From NCBI RefSeq assembly GCF_014905175.1, contig NC_057791.1:14326177-14390176 (forward strand): 64,000 nucleotides of DNA, written 5' to 3'. The DNA comes from Aphidius gifuensis. Its lineage: Eukaryota; Arthropoda; Insecta; Hymenoptera; Braconidae. The position numbers and the translations under genes were made by a program. Of the stretch, positions 1 to 13,921 are shown one piece after another. Every line of letters begins with the position of its first letter. Positions within the stretch are counted from its first letter, which is position 1. The notes beneath the pieces are model-generated. The model had not been told where the DNA came from. It saw only the letters and a program-made list of their open reading frames with translations, and did not search any database.

Positions 1-3000
1 AAATATTTACAGAATACTGACTAAAATACAAGATAAATTATTTAAGTTGCAGAAAGCCATTGATGCTCACAGCGAGCCTATTAAATTTTCTATTGTTATG
101 CTTGTATTTATTATAACATTGTATTTTAAAATCCGATTTTCAAATGAATACTTGTGTGTGTGGCTATGTGAACATTATAACCCGCTCGGAATATTTTCGA
201 TCTTTGCGTTTATATATTTTTCAACTTGAAAATAGTTTTTTTTTTTTTGGTAAAAGAGACAAACGACGAAACCAAAAAATAAAAATAATAATCGTCGGTT
301 GTTGTTGTTAGTATTGTATATTTAAATGTTGAATTTATAAAAGTATAAATATAATATAAAGGATTGCAACGGCTGGGTAAATATTTACTGTAATTACCCT
401 GAATCTGGTCTTTCTTCGACTCTTCAAATTTTCCATCAAAGTTATTTGTAAAAATTCTTTGCTTTTTTTTTTTTAAATCGGATTATTTTCAGCAATACTG
501 ATCCAGTGAAGTAAGATTAATACCGGAAACGGATCTCACTTAAGTTGCATGCAGTTTTTATAATATTGCCGCGTGCCCATCGCATCATCATCTTGGTTTT
601 ATTTCTTTATATACTTTTATATATTTAATATTATTTTTATTATTATGATTATTGTGATTCAGTCATTTGGAATAATAATATTAGATATACCCTTTTCAAA
701 AATTTATAGTATATTTATTTTTAAGTAAAATTTTCAACAAGTAGTTGGTATACTTTATTTACTGCAGCTCAAAAGTAGATCTCAAATATAATCGTTTTAA
801 ATAATTTTTAATCTTTCGAAATTTGAATTTTTTAGATGAACATTTAACAAGGATTTTTTACAAAATTTCTATGATTTTATTAGTGTACATTAATGAGCCG
901 TTTAGTCGCATTTTCAAATAAACTTTTTAACTGTACAACTCAAAATAAGATGTAGCTTTTTTCTACCATTTGTTTAATTAGCTTTTGTTTATGCATAAAA
1001 TTATTTTATTTTTATTTTAGGTAGAGTAAGTCATAAATATTTCCAGAACAGTTCCACTTTTTTTTTTACTATAATATATATACGACTTGAAAAAAAATAC
1101 AAGGAAATCTAAAAAGAATAAATTTAGAACACAATGATTTCGTATCGATATGAATTACAATATCATATTATTTATCCATATTATAGCTAAAGTACAAAAC
1201 GAATATATTGTAAATTTTTTTTTTTTTTGTCATTGTTGTCATTCAACTGTATTGAATATCGAGTGGCCATCGAAGGTGCTACTGGGGGCCAAGATATCGA
1301 TACTTGTATAAGCAGCCAAAAATTATTCTGCGGGGTTATTGATACCCAATCAACCGTATAGATTTAAAAAAAAAAAAACTATTGTTCGAATAACAAAAAT
1401 AAGAAAAAAAACAGACCAAATTCTCACACTGATAAATATACGTTTATGTTCTTGAAAATTCGTTGGTTCAAGAAGTTTTAATGATACATGAATTTTTCAT
1501 GAGATTATTTTTTTATTTCTCTTTTTCCCCATCACAGATTATTACAACTTATAAAAATATTATAAAGGAATTTTATTGTATATTATTTACTGAGTCATCT
1601 GACGGTAGTGGTGGCGTTAGATCCCATGGTTATTCATGCATTTTAAATGACTCGGTTACTTTGAAAATTATATATATAAATCTAGTAGCTGTATATCGTG
1701 TGACTGTAAATACATCAATAATTATTAACTGAAAATTTTTTTTTTATTATTAAATTAGTCAGCCCAGATCTTCATTAATAAACTAAAATTCAATTAAATC
1801 GAGCTAATAAGTAGCACTTTGTAATGACCCTTTGACATATGATCTTGATGTCTTTCCTCACGCCAATTGACAATGCATACAGTCATTGTCAGCTGTATAA
1901 ACGCGGGTTCTTGGTCCATCATATTACCTACATTATAGACTCAATGAGTAAACTGATTTATATTTATCTTTTAATTATCATCATCGTCATCTTGATCGGG
2001 GGGAAATTTATTTACATTGCATCCACTGCAGTGGTTAAAATATTTTTATGCATCAAATCGATTTTATAAATAATTTCAATGATTTCAAAGTGAAGACACG
2101 TTTTTATTTTTATTTTATACAAAACGTCAACTGCCAATTGGAATTTCAGGTAAAAAATTACACTTTATAATAAATATTTAAATGATTTTTAATTTGAAAT
2201 ACAATCAAAACAACAAATTCCAAACAAATTGAAAATTTTAATAGATGATTTATTATAATGTTTCAAATCGGTAAAAAAATATTTAAATTGAAATTGATTA
2301 ATATTTTTATTTGAATTTAAATAAATTTCAAATATAAATAAGACATTTAAATGTATGTTAAATTAAAATTTTTACCTTTATTTTGATTAAACACAAAATA
2401 AAAATATAAAAATATTAATTTAACTTTTTTTTTTTTATTAAATTTTCAAACTAACACTGAAAAAAATTCAATAGAAAATTAACATTTAAAATGTATCAAT
2501 GAAAATGAATTATTTAAAAAAAAAATCTTCCAACTTTGGAAATTAATTTTTGTTTAAATATATATGAAAAAAAAAAAAACATAAATCGAATATTAGATTG
2601 GGAATCAAATATTTGACTCGTTCACATGAGTTTATCGATGAACTGCAAAGAGAATGCTCAGAGATTTTTTTTTATATATATATTATTTTTTATCAGCCAG
2701 TCAAGTTGATTTGCAAAGGCATTACATTCAAAGTTGCTGAAGCAGATTATGAACGCGAACGAGTCACAGCGTGTTTTTCAGTCAGCTGGAAATTTCTTGG
2801 CTGCTTCATGAACTCTGGCAACAAGTGGCCCCCAATCTTTTATTTTCATTCATATATATTTTTATTATTATTTATTTTATTTTTTTTCTTTTCTTAATAA
2901 ATATATAGGTATACATATATTTATTTATTACTTATTGGAAAGGAAAAATATATTAAGCCTGATGATTTTGAATTTGTACACAGCTACATGCGTACAATGT

Positions 3001-5690
3001 ATTGAATATGAAAAAGTTAAAATTATATTGACTGGAAATACCATGAATGTGTGTATGATATAATAAATTAACTATATTTAATGCGGTGTTAGATCAAGGA
3101 ATTTTCTAAATCTTTGAGAATTAAAGTTTGTTATAAAAAAATAAATAAATCAAAAGCAATTTATTTATAATAATATATGACAAATTTGATGCTGTCTTCC
3201 GTCAGTTAAATTTGTCAAAAAATAGACAGGGTCAGTTAATTTAATTTAACACCAAAAGACGCCGATATAAGGGATGACTTTTATATACATCATTTTATAA
3301 ATAAAACCTGCATAAAATTGTTTTTTTTTCTTCTAAATTTAACTTCCGATCCGACATGAGATTTACTAATATAGAGGTTTATTTTTTTTTTTTGATAGAG
3401 GCGGCTTCCGCAGTGTGTATTAGAATTTTTAAAAATTTATTTATTATCAATTTTGAAAGTTGATTATTTAAGGAGGTTGTCGAGAAAGTTCCTGCGGATG
3501 TTTGAAAAAAAAGAGGGCCCAAACTAAACGATCCAAGATACTGTAAAAATATTGTAATAAAATTGATAAATTATTAATTAATTTTTAAATTATTGTTGCT
3601 AAATTTTTAGCGCAGTTATTAAATTAAAATCTGGATGATTTTTTATATAAACTTTCTCATATTTAGTCATTCAAAAAATAAATATTTCCGAAAGAGAAAA
3701 TCATATGAAATAATTAAAAATTCTTTTTTGATATAAATAATTTAAAATTAATCCGATCAATATGAAAAAAAATAAATAAATAAATCGTACTCAGAATTTA
3801 AAGAATTAAACCCGCGCAAAGTTTTATAACATTTTTAAATTTAAAAAAAAATTAATTCTTTATACAACTGTTCTAAATTAGTTTGGAAAAAAAAATAAAA
3901 TAAAAAAATTGACATATAGTTGTTGTTATTTTTTTACAGTATACACTATTAGGTAAGGATCATTTTTTATTTTTTTAAGACATTATGTATATGTGCTTGA
4001 GGCAAATTAATATATCCGCTTTTTAATCCCAATGTAGAAGGTTAACTCGAGACACAGGGTCGAGACGACAAGAAAATGAGATAACATGAACAAGCCACGC
4101 GACAGGAAGACGTTGTTATGAAAAAATTTAAAAAACATAAGAAATTGTCAGCTTTCTTTTTTTTTTTTTTTTTTATTTTTATTATATATTTATTTTTTTA
4201 TACATAGTGACAACGATTTAATAACAACGCTGCGTTGATTATAATCAATTAAGAAATATTATTATTTTATATATGAAATGAAAAATGTAATTTTTATATT
4301 AACTTTTACAAAAATTTAAACATCTTTAAAAATGTTTTATGTTTATCAAAATACACGAATTATCAACATGTTAACAATAATAACAATCATGTTTTTATGT
4401 TATTTATTGAGATATAAAATAAATAAACATAGATAATTGAAATTTCATTTGAGAAAATTGGACTGTTTAAATTATTTTATATAGTTGTGAGTAGTATATA
4501 TGTTAAAGCTTACAAAACTAAGGTACAATAATCACTGGATTAAACAAGACAGCAAGTAAGTAAAAGCGTGGGTCACGTACAGTCACGAATTACTCCACCG
4601 TGAATTACCCTGTTTTGTCTCACTCGTGTTATCATTTTATTAACAAGCCACTTATTTATTATATTGTTTACCCCTCTTTTTACATCACACTCTCATCATA
4701 ATTTATTTTATAATTTTATTGATATACATACAGTAATATATGCCTTTATAAAAATAAATAAATATAATGACTTTTTTATATATACTCTAATAACATTTTT
4801 AATTTACATCACGGTATCTTCAAGAAATTTTAGTATTTAAAATTACGAGCTAAATAAATATGAAAATGAATTTTTTGGCTCAATCATGCTGAAATAAAAT
4901 ATTATTTCTGGTAAATAAAATTAAATGTTTTTAATTAAAATTAATCATCATAATAATTTCAAAATTATGACAATAATATATTCACGATAAATAAATAAAT
5001 ATATTGCAATATTTAACAATTATTTATTTTTTAAGTTTACTCTTATCATATAACTTGAATACATTCAAAATTAATTCAAATTAAATTAATTAATCATCGT
5101 ATTGTAATGACTCAATGTTATCGATTTTCCAAATCTAATTTTGTCAGTATTTAAATTCCAAATATTGTATGGAATGTTCATTGTTTTTTTTTACTTTTTT
5201 TCATTTATTATTATATATTATTAACAAGATATTTATTATATATAAATCTTTGATCAATCCGTTATTTATTTTATATTTTCTATAGTGAATATTACCCTTG
5301 TATACAAGAATTTAGTTGAAAATTTGTTTCTATATTTCTTATTAACTCGTCAAAATTCTAAATACCGACCAAATAAATTTCGTTTAATTTTAAATACACC
5401 ATAATCTATCAAAATTACTGTAAAACTAAAATTTTCCATTAAAAATATATTTATAAATCAACTATAAATATTATTTTCTCATTAATAAAATTCAACGAAA
5501 AAAAAAAAAAAAAAAAATCCAAGATTAGAAAATGATGCTTAAAGTCATAATTTAACAAAATAAATAAATAACAAAAAAAATATATATATACATGAAAATA
5601 AAATTAAAAGAAAAAAATATTTATAAAACCATAGTCACCCTTAACATATATACGTAAACGTTGTTTGTGTATATATATGTATATATAAAG
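1..5690. other. Gene desert, AT-rich noncoding
   Basis: I see no supportable gene here. The stretch is dominated by A/T homopolymers, TATA-type microsatellites and TTTAAA-rich filler. Short open frames occur (for example near 1463 and 2598 on plus) but have low-complexity Phe/Tyr/Ile/Lys composition and no splice-consistent partners. A slightly GC-richer patch at about 1261-1350 has an open minus-strand frame with no start, partner exon or recognisable motif. Confidence 0.5.
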
Positions 5691-8600
5691 ATATTTTATA
5701 AGCGGGTACCGTGACTAATCGATGAGCACGCAGCCGGTCCCGCTTTGGATTAAAATGAATTCACGGCTATCAGCAAAATCATTTCTGTCTTACTTGCATT
5801 ACCATAAATGACTACATATATATAGTCGTCATGACAATGTTAATGTGCATTCAAAAAGTTTATATATGTTGAAGCCCAGATCGATGTAAACATCGAGACG
5901 CCAACTGTATATGTAAAAATATTACATATATGGTTTTTTTTAATATGACCAAGCATCTTTCAAACCGATTCATCCCTATTTTTTTTTTTATGTTCAATGT
6001 TTTTTTGTTTTTCCAAACCATCTATGTCACAAGTATCTATTCACAATGTAAAAATATAAATGCTAAACTGTTTACAGGTCACGTGACACTTGGAGGGTTG
6101 CAAACGACGTCAATCCAGCTGATTCGGTTGTTATTCAAGTGGAAGAGTTGATGTGTATTTATATATATTCCATTTATTTATATATATATAACACTGGATG
6201 ACTGATAACCAAAGATTCCCATGACGATTCTTCAATTTTATATTACACACAGTGAAAAAAAAAAAAACAAATTGTAAAATTTAACATTTTTCAAGTGTTA
6301 AATATAGATTTATATAATTTTTTTTTTTTTATGTTTATTTTACATAGTTGAATGTTGAAATTTAACAATTAAATAATATCAAATTTTATAAAAAATGTTT
6401 ACTAATTTTACGGTAATCACTAATCAATTCATTTTGAAATTTAAATATTTTTTTTTTTCGTGTTAAATCCAAAATTAAATAAAGAAAAATGGAAATAATA
6501 AAGTTAATGATTTTTTTTTTTACTCATATTTTTAGTTGAACATTTTTTTTGTGTAAAAAATTTAGTTCAACATTTTTGGCAATTGTTTATTTAACAATTG
6601 ACAATTTTAAAAAGGTTGAAATTTTAACACTATTTAGTTTCTAGACACTTCAATAATATAATTGATGTTTTTTATAAAAAATTCAAGTGGATACTAATCA
6701 AGTTTAATTTCAGTATGACTTTTTTATTTAATTTCTTTTTTTTTTTTTTTGCCTCGTCAATAATCATTGACACGTAAAAATAAACTCCAGTTTCCCACGA
6801 CGACAAACAATTAACTTTTATCGATTTTATTTAGTGGCTTTGTAAATTTTATTAAACCAAATTATTATTTTTATAATTACTCATTTTTTTTTTATTGTTA
6901 TTGTAAATATGTGTGGATAATTTACGTGATAAATATGTCAACACTTATAAAGTTCATATGAAAATATAAATTATTTATATAAAAGAAAAAAAAAGGTTCA
7001 GTTTTTATACAGTTGATAGTATGTGGTCCTTGAGAAGATACAAAAAAAAAAGGGTGAGGGGGATTTATATATAAAAATATTGGACGTCTTTCAATCATAC
7101 ATAATAGATTTTAATTTTTTTTTGTTATTTGGCTTGATCCTGTTTTTTTGGTACGCACATGCAATAGTTACAATTGATATGGTCATGGTCAATTCAAAAA
7201 AAAAAAAAAAATAGTGGCATCCGGCGTGCGCCGCGGGGTCAACTGAACGACCTCGTATCCTGGGTCCAGCAGGCTTGAACCTTTTCTTTATTTTCATTAT
7301 TTTTTATTTCCTTTAGTTGATTGGTGCCGCGCGCACGGGTCAATCGCTTGACTCTATGACTTGACTCGCGACCGCATCTGTCCTCATCTTATTTCTTATT
7401 ATTTTTTTATTTTATATATATATTTATTAATGTAACAATGATGCATGTAGTATTTCTTGCACATATTTTAAATACATACACATATTGACACGCACACTCA
7501 AATAATTATAATGGTTATTTAGCCAAGCTAATATAAATATACGCGCAAGTGTATATTACTCATATTTGTGACTCTTTTATTATTATATAGAAAAACAACA
7601 GCATCGTCGCGTCATCCATTCATTCATTTGTTCATTCATTCACTCATATGTCCATTCATTTCTTTCAACGTCATATATGTGGTCATTCATCAGTCAAGTT
7701 TATCTCACTTAAAATTATACTTGATTGACTCAAGAAAACTTAATAATTTGTTGTTTTTTATATTATGTGTACACTCACTGTATGATGATTGCTGGAATTA
7801 TAATTATTGTTGTATTTTTTTTTCATGGCTCGTGCCTTGGCTACACAGTTATATACAAATTAATGTGACAATTATTATTGCATGAATTATTAACCCAGAA
7901 TTCAAGTTGACATTATTTTAAAGTCAATTGAATTTTACAAAAATTTTGAAAATCAAATTTACATTTATTTGAATTAAAGGGTAATAATTTACCTTTAAAT
8001 ATTTTCTATTAGTTTTGGGATTATATTAATTTTTTAACCACATGGGGCAGTTTTTAACCTGTCGGTTTCTTTTATCTGAGGCTTTGTATTTTGCCTGCAT
8101 GTTTGTTCGAAGAAAAAACACACGCGCACGTTGCATTGACATTGTAACATGCATGTTTGTTATTGTTAAAATTTAAGAAAAATTTCATATGTTGATTGAA
8201 TTTATCATTGAAAGGGCGTGGTGGCAAGGATTATGATTTTTTTTTTCTTAAAATTTGCATTGTTTCTTAGAGAAGATTAAGAAAAAAAAAAAGCCCAACA
8301 AAACTTTCAATTGAAAAAATGTTTTTGGCTTAAAGCTTTTATCCACATGCAACATGCTAAAATTTTACAAATTTAACAAAAAATATTGTCTTGAAGAAAA
8401 TAAATAAGGCATGTGTAATAAATAAAATTAAATATTTATGGACATAAACTTTTCAAAATATTGATCGATATTTTTAAAAATAAATAATAATATTAATGAA
8501 ATATTTATAGACTGATTTTATCATAAACTCCAGGGTTGTGCGAATTTTTTGGTCAAACAAAGTGCCTGTGTTATTATTTTTTTGTTAATTCATTTAATAG

Positions 8601-11000
8601 TTAAAAATTCAACCATTCAAAATTTAATATTTTGATTGAATTTATCTTTTAAACGGCATGGCTGAGGATTATTTTTTTTTTTTTTTCAAAAAATTTCTAT
8701 TACTTGTTGGAAAAGATTGAGAGTAAAAAAAAATTTTAATTGTAATGTGTAAAAATGCAACATGCTAAAAGTTGTCAAATTTAACAAAAATTATTATCTT
8801 CACTTATATCTGAAGATAGAAAAAATTTAAAATTAATTAACGTGATAAATTTTTATTTTCATTTAAAATTTAAAATTTAAATCAAAATAATCAGAATAGA
8901 AAAAAAAAAAAAAAAACAAATTTCACACGAAGCTTGATGGTCATTGTTTCGCATATATATAATTTTTTTGTTCATTTATTAATCACCCTTACAATAATAG
9001 CCATTTGATTATTATGCCGATTTTTAATTACACGCACTGATTTCTTTTAAATGCATTGTATACATGGTAGCATAATATTCACAATTATGGGCCATTTCTT
9101 TTTTGTATTTTATATTCATCGTACTTGCTTATTATAACAAATAAATATAATACTTAGAGTACTCAAATAAAAATACACTTAAAAATATAAAGCATGTTTC
9201 AATACGATGCAAAATGAACCGTCGATATTTAACAAAAGAATCCATTCAGAACAAATGCTATAGTATATATTTCTTCATATGAGAAATAAGCTTTTTAAAT
9301 TAATTTTAAAAACATTTTTAATATTGTTCTCCAGTTTGATTGAAATAATAACTGTATATGTAAACCAAAAAAAAAAAAAAACATGTATATGGTCACTGCG
9401 TTTGGCACTGAATCTACCGTTTTTCAAATTTGTATTTCATTTAAAAATATGACAATACAGTTTTAACTTAAATATATTCACATTAAATACAAATATTTTA
9501 TTTTTTATTTATTTGGCAATAATTTTTATGATCCTCAAACAATACGTTTAACAGGATTAAGATTATACCAGAGAAAAAAAAAATCAAAAGAAACAAAAAA
9601 TATTAAACATAAATGATAAAGCATGCATATACAATGTATACAAATATAGTTTGGAAATTCTTTCCAGATGCTATATCCACAGAAAAGATGAAATTCCAAC
9701 ACTCAAAACTGAAAACTCAACATCGAAAAGTTGAGAAAAATGGACAATAAATTACCATGGCAAATGATCTATTGTTCCTAAATCTTAAGCTAAATTCCTA
9801 AACAAAAAAAAAAAAAATAATATTTAACTAAATCTTTCTTTGATTCTTCTCAAAGAAAAAATTATCAAGAAAAGTAAAGTAACCCACGTGGAAAATATTC
9901 ACTTGCAACAAAATAAAATATCCAACCGAAGATGAAGTCACTCCAAAATTTAGTGTACACTTTTTTGCGGAGAAATATTTCTGAACATTTTTTCATCAAA
10001 ATCGATTCGGAGAAACCACCGAAAAAATTTTCCCTCCTCAGCGATTTCAGAGAAAATCCGGAACAAATTTTTCATACATTTTTCTATTCATTTCTCCAAA
10101 TGGGTAAATTAAGGAGAGAGAGTAATTGCGGAGAAACCCCGAGTAGTTAAGAAGAAATCGCGAAGAAATATTTTCATCAGGGATACATTGAGCAATTTAT
10201 TATTTGCACACCAACATGTATTATATAATACAAGCATATTAAACTGAGAATTACCATCAATCATGCATCATCATCACCGGAAGAAACCCGATCACGTCAC
10301 ACAAATTAATAAGTATGTGTCACTCGCGATTTAAAAAAAAATCAATTTATAATTGCATATGCATCTTATTGCCATGTATCTATATGTAAACATACATGTG
10401 TAAATAATTGTCATAGCAGTCACACACTAACTATCGTCATCAGCATCATCATCAAATAATAATAACAACAACTGTGATAGGCGTAACATGCGACGATGTG
10501 TGGTATAAACGTTGTAACGCATGAAATCACGCGATTGTATATTATACATACACATGCTCTATACTATAATAGATTGAATGCATATAAGTGTGTTGCATCA
10601 ATAGATTTTCAGACATTGTTGGTATATACATGTATATAAAATCATCCACCATGTCTGAGTGGGGAAAAAAAAATTATATATATATAAATTCTGGTACTAC
10701 TGCGTGACACGATATAGAGATGTACAAACTTTGCTGAGAAAAAAAAAATAAATATAAATAAAACGAACGACACAGCTTTTGCTGAACGTATGTGTGTGTG
10801 TGATGTTAATGTATAAATGGTTTCTGAATCAGGACCTTTTTGATGATGATGGCTGACATCAGGGGAGAAGGGATCAACTACAAAGAATTGAAGGGAGTGT
10901 ACATGAGTCTTCTTCCGGGGTCACAATAGGCCGAGGGTGCAACATACCAAAAATTCGTTTATATGGCCACAGTAATATATATATTCAATACGATCATGGT
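5691..11000. other. Desert with GC-richer islands, candidate regulatory DNA
   Basis: No gene is supported. Several patches stand out from the AT background: about 5700-5770, 6075-6150, 7208-7385 (the most GC- and CpG-rich part of the region), 10260-10560 and 10840-10960. They have no coherent reading frame. In a desert near a developmental transcription factor gene such as slp, such islands could be enhancers or noncoding promoters; that is inference from context. A CGGAGAAA-rich repeat lies at about 9930-10180. Confidence 0.35.
9930..10180. repeat. CGGAGAAA-type dispersed repeat
   Basis: This stretch carries repeated GGAGAAA and TTTCTCC words in both orientations and ends with TTTTCATCAGGGATA. 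Similar word-rich patches occur at about 11340-11465, 12965-13065, 25960-26060, 35165-35320 and 36750-36800, several ending in a comparable YCAxGGTATA-like tail. An ORF spans this copy (9932-10150, plus) but its Phe/Ser/Glu-rich translation follows from the repeat words, so I do not call it a gene. Confidence 0.4.
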
Positions 11001-12033
11001 CTCATCATGGTTGCTCTGTGGTTACATTATTATTATTATATACAGAGAAAAAAAAATTTAAAAATTGAACATTATTTAAACATCTAAATTTTTTTACATA
11101 TAATAAGTTTTTTCAAGAAATGTTACTTCTTCCAAAATGATAAAGAGAGAAAGCTCATATTAGGCCTAAATTGAAGGTTTTCAAATATTCTGGAACCAAG
11201 GATCAAGTAAAGAAAAATTTGGAATATTCTTATGAATTAATTGTTATTGAAAATAGATTTTACCGAAATTTTTAACTCAAATTATTAAGAAAAATAAAAA
11301 CAAATCATCAGTGTTATTTTTTGACAGCCTTGGTGAAAATAATTTTTCGAATTTCTCGGTGATTAACCCATACGGAGAAATGACGAGAATTTTTTTTTAG
11401 CGTGGAAAAATTACTCCGAATGTTTTCCGAAAAAAAGTAACGTGGAGAAATGTGGAGAAACAGTGAAAATGAGAATGTGGAAATAATTAGTAATTTTTAA
11501 ATTTATGTAATTAATCAACAAATTATTTTTACAGTTTCTTTTTTCAAATAAATTTATACACTTGTCATAAAAACTTGTCATAAATGGAGCAAACAATGAA
11601 TAAAAAATGTCGTCATCTGTCTGTATATAAATATCGATAAAAAAAAATAATAATTCAAAAAAAAAATAATTATTAAAAATTGAAAGTTTTTATGTTAGTC
11701 CCTCATAAATTTTAAATTACATACTGATTGCTGCAGTCTATTTTTGTATGTCTATTTTTCTTCATATGAACGAGCTCTTTAAAGGCAAACAAAATTAGTC
11801 CTGTTTTACCGGTAAAGTCTATATGTTTGTTGTATAGGAAAAAATTAAAGTAATAATAATAGTATTTTTTTATGTAGAAAACATATGGGCTTTAGCAGTA
11901 AAACAGAACTACTTTTGTTGGCCCTCAACGTATTCCAGTCCTTGTTTATTTCTTATTTCAATTGACGTTTGGTCTTTTTTTGGAGTTACGTCACTTGTGT
12001 TGACCTTCAGGAGAAAATCATCGTTACGCGGTC
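11001..12033. other. Noncoding spacer and likely 3' flank of Ig-like gene
   Basis: No gene is seen. It holds another CGGAGAAA-type patch (about 11340-11465) and AT filler. The last 100 bases are the expected 3' untranslated region of the minus-strand gene ending at 12034; a minus-strand AATAAA-type hexamer lies near 11945, about 90 bases past the stop codon. Confidence 0.4.
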
Positions 12034-12864
12034 TTAACTTCTCTTACTTCTGACTTGCACAGAAAAAAAGTATTCAATAATTGTGCTCCCAATGTTGCTT
12101 TCGTTAAATGCAAGTTGACATTTCCATGTTCCATTGTGATAAAATATACTTGCATTTTCAACGAGCAACCAACAATTACCTGCTTCCAATGCATTCTCGT
12201 CAGTTATGTGTGTTACTTCTTCAGTTGGTGTTTGAATTCTACAAAATAAAAGTGGTCTATTCTGGGAACAATTCACCTGTAATTCATGAAAAAATAAAAA
12301 AATACAAATAGATTAATTGTAATATACAATGCTTGTTGTGTAATCAATATCAATTTATATATACCAAAAATTCATCATCACGTAACACGAAATGGCTGTT
12401 TTTTTTCTGCATATCTGATATTTCATTATATTTTTTCATTCCTTCAAAATTATTTTGCAAAATTATTGTCCGATTGATTGTAAAATTTCCATAATCAATT
12501 GAAAACGTTTTCATGCCGTAACCACTAACTGATAATTGATTTATTTTAAATTCACACTCATTAAGATTATCTATCTCTTTGATTTGACGTAAACAAATTG
12601 TATTTCTGTGAATATTTCAACTATAATGTTTAGTTATTTTGTATTTTTAAATGGTAAAATGTATATTACCTGCTGACGTTATGAACTGTTGGTTCAGTTT
12701 CTTGGACAACAGTTCCATCAGTTGACAAAAGCAAACATCTTTTTGGATTTTTCTGAATATTATATATTGAGATATTAGAATTTTCTGTTGTCATATCCAC
12801 AACAACTTTGACATGAGTTGAGTCTGTGCAAATAATAAATAATTATTTAATTTATGACTACCCT

Positions 12865-12961
12865 CCCAGGTAGAAATAAGAGTCAATTTTTTGAGTCCTC
12901 GTATCAAATTAACGTGTGAAGTCAAAAAGTGACCTCAAATTGACTCTAATTTCTACCTGGG
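12865..12961. mobile_element. 97-bp palindromic MITE in an intron
   Basis: Near-perfect terminal inverted repeats of about 26 bases begin CCCAGGTAGAAAT and enclose a short centre. The element lies wholly in the intron between exons 6 and 7 of the Ig-like gene. Its ends resemble those of the larger elements at 42259-42668 (CCCAAGTGG) and 48912-49445 (CCGGGTAAA). No coding capacity. Confidence 0.75.
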
Positions 12962-13786
12962 CTGGCAAAAATAATTTCTCCGATTTTTTTCGATTTTTCT
13001 TCGAAATTATACTTCAGCAGTATGCAGAGAAAATCGGAGAAAAATTTCACGAGGGTATACACAAGTAAAAAAATATGTACAATAAATTTAAAATAATTGA
13101 ATCATCCAAACTTTACCCCAAGTTGAGACGGAATAAAATGCTGTAAATCGAGAATATAAAGGATCCTTCGAAAACTTATTCTGGTAATTAATTTTCCAAA
13201 AACCATTGTCAATAATAGACAAGTTTTTATATAAATTTTTTCGTTCCAGCATAGCACTATGACTCAAAGAATTAGTGCCCAATTCTGTGGATAGTGATGA
13301 ATTCTGTATGTAATGGGTTTTTATTAAAGTACCATTTGGCATTTGAACAACAACCTGTAATTCTTTATCATATATGTATTTCCAGGAATGTTATCTGTTA
13401 ACCAGAATGGAAACATTGATCCTTCAATAGCTAGTATATTATTACAGCCTCTACGCCATGCTTCTCTCAACGGAGAGTCAAATGATTTTTTTGGATGTTG
13501 AATTACTTTATTCGTTGCATAAATATACATATGTTCATATATTTGATAAGTTTTATTTGTTCTTTCGAAAACGAAGTCATAATTTCCACAATCTTTGGCA
13601 GCATAAGAATACCCATAATTCTGTGTATCAATACGGTGATAAAAACTATCTTCTGGAAGGATACTATTATTGCGTTCTGGTAATCTTATCTAAAACCAAT
13701 TGTAAAAAATTCATTTCTTCATTATTAAGATTCATATAACCCACATCGTCTAGTTGCCTGATTTTTTTAAACAAAAAGAATCACAT

Positions 13787-13921
13787 TTAAGGGAGTTCGA
13801 ACGAGAATCCAGAATCAACAAAGGTTAGTTTTTGACATGATATAGGACACTATTTCATAAACATATTCTAAAAATTTAAAATAAACGATAAGACAATCAA
13901 GTGTTGTTCGAACTCCCTTAT
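13787..13921. mobile_element. 135-bp TTAA-type MITE in an intron
   Basis: The unit starts TTAAGGGAGTTCGAAC and ends GTTCGAACTCCCTTAT, so the inverted repeats are 12 bases (GGGAGTTCGAAC) with TTAA on one side and TTAT on the other. It lies in the intron between exons 5 and 6 of the Ig-like gene. Its right half matches a second copy ending at 56309. TTAA targets are typical of the piggyBac superfamily, but the ends here start GGG, not the usual CCC, so the superfamily is not certain. Confidence 0.65.

Noticed and set aside
1261..1400. Open minus-strand frame in a GC-richer patch
   Set aside because: No start codon, no acceptor or donor in phase, and an unconvincing composition.
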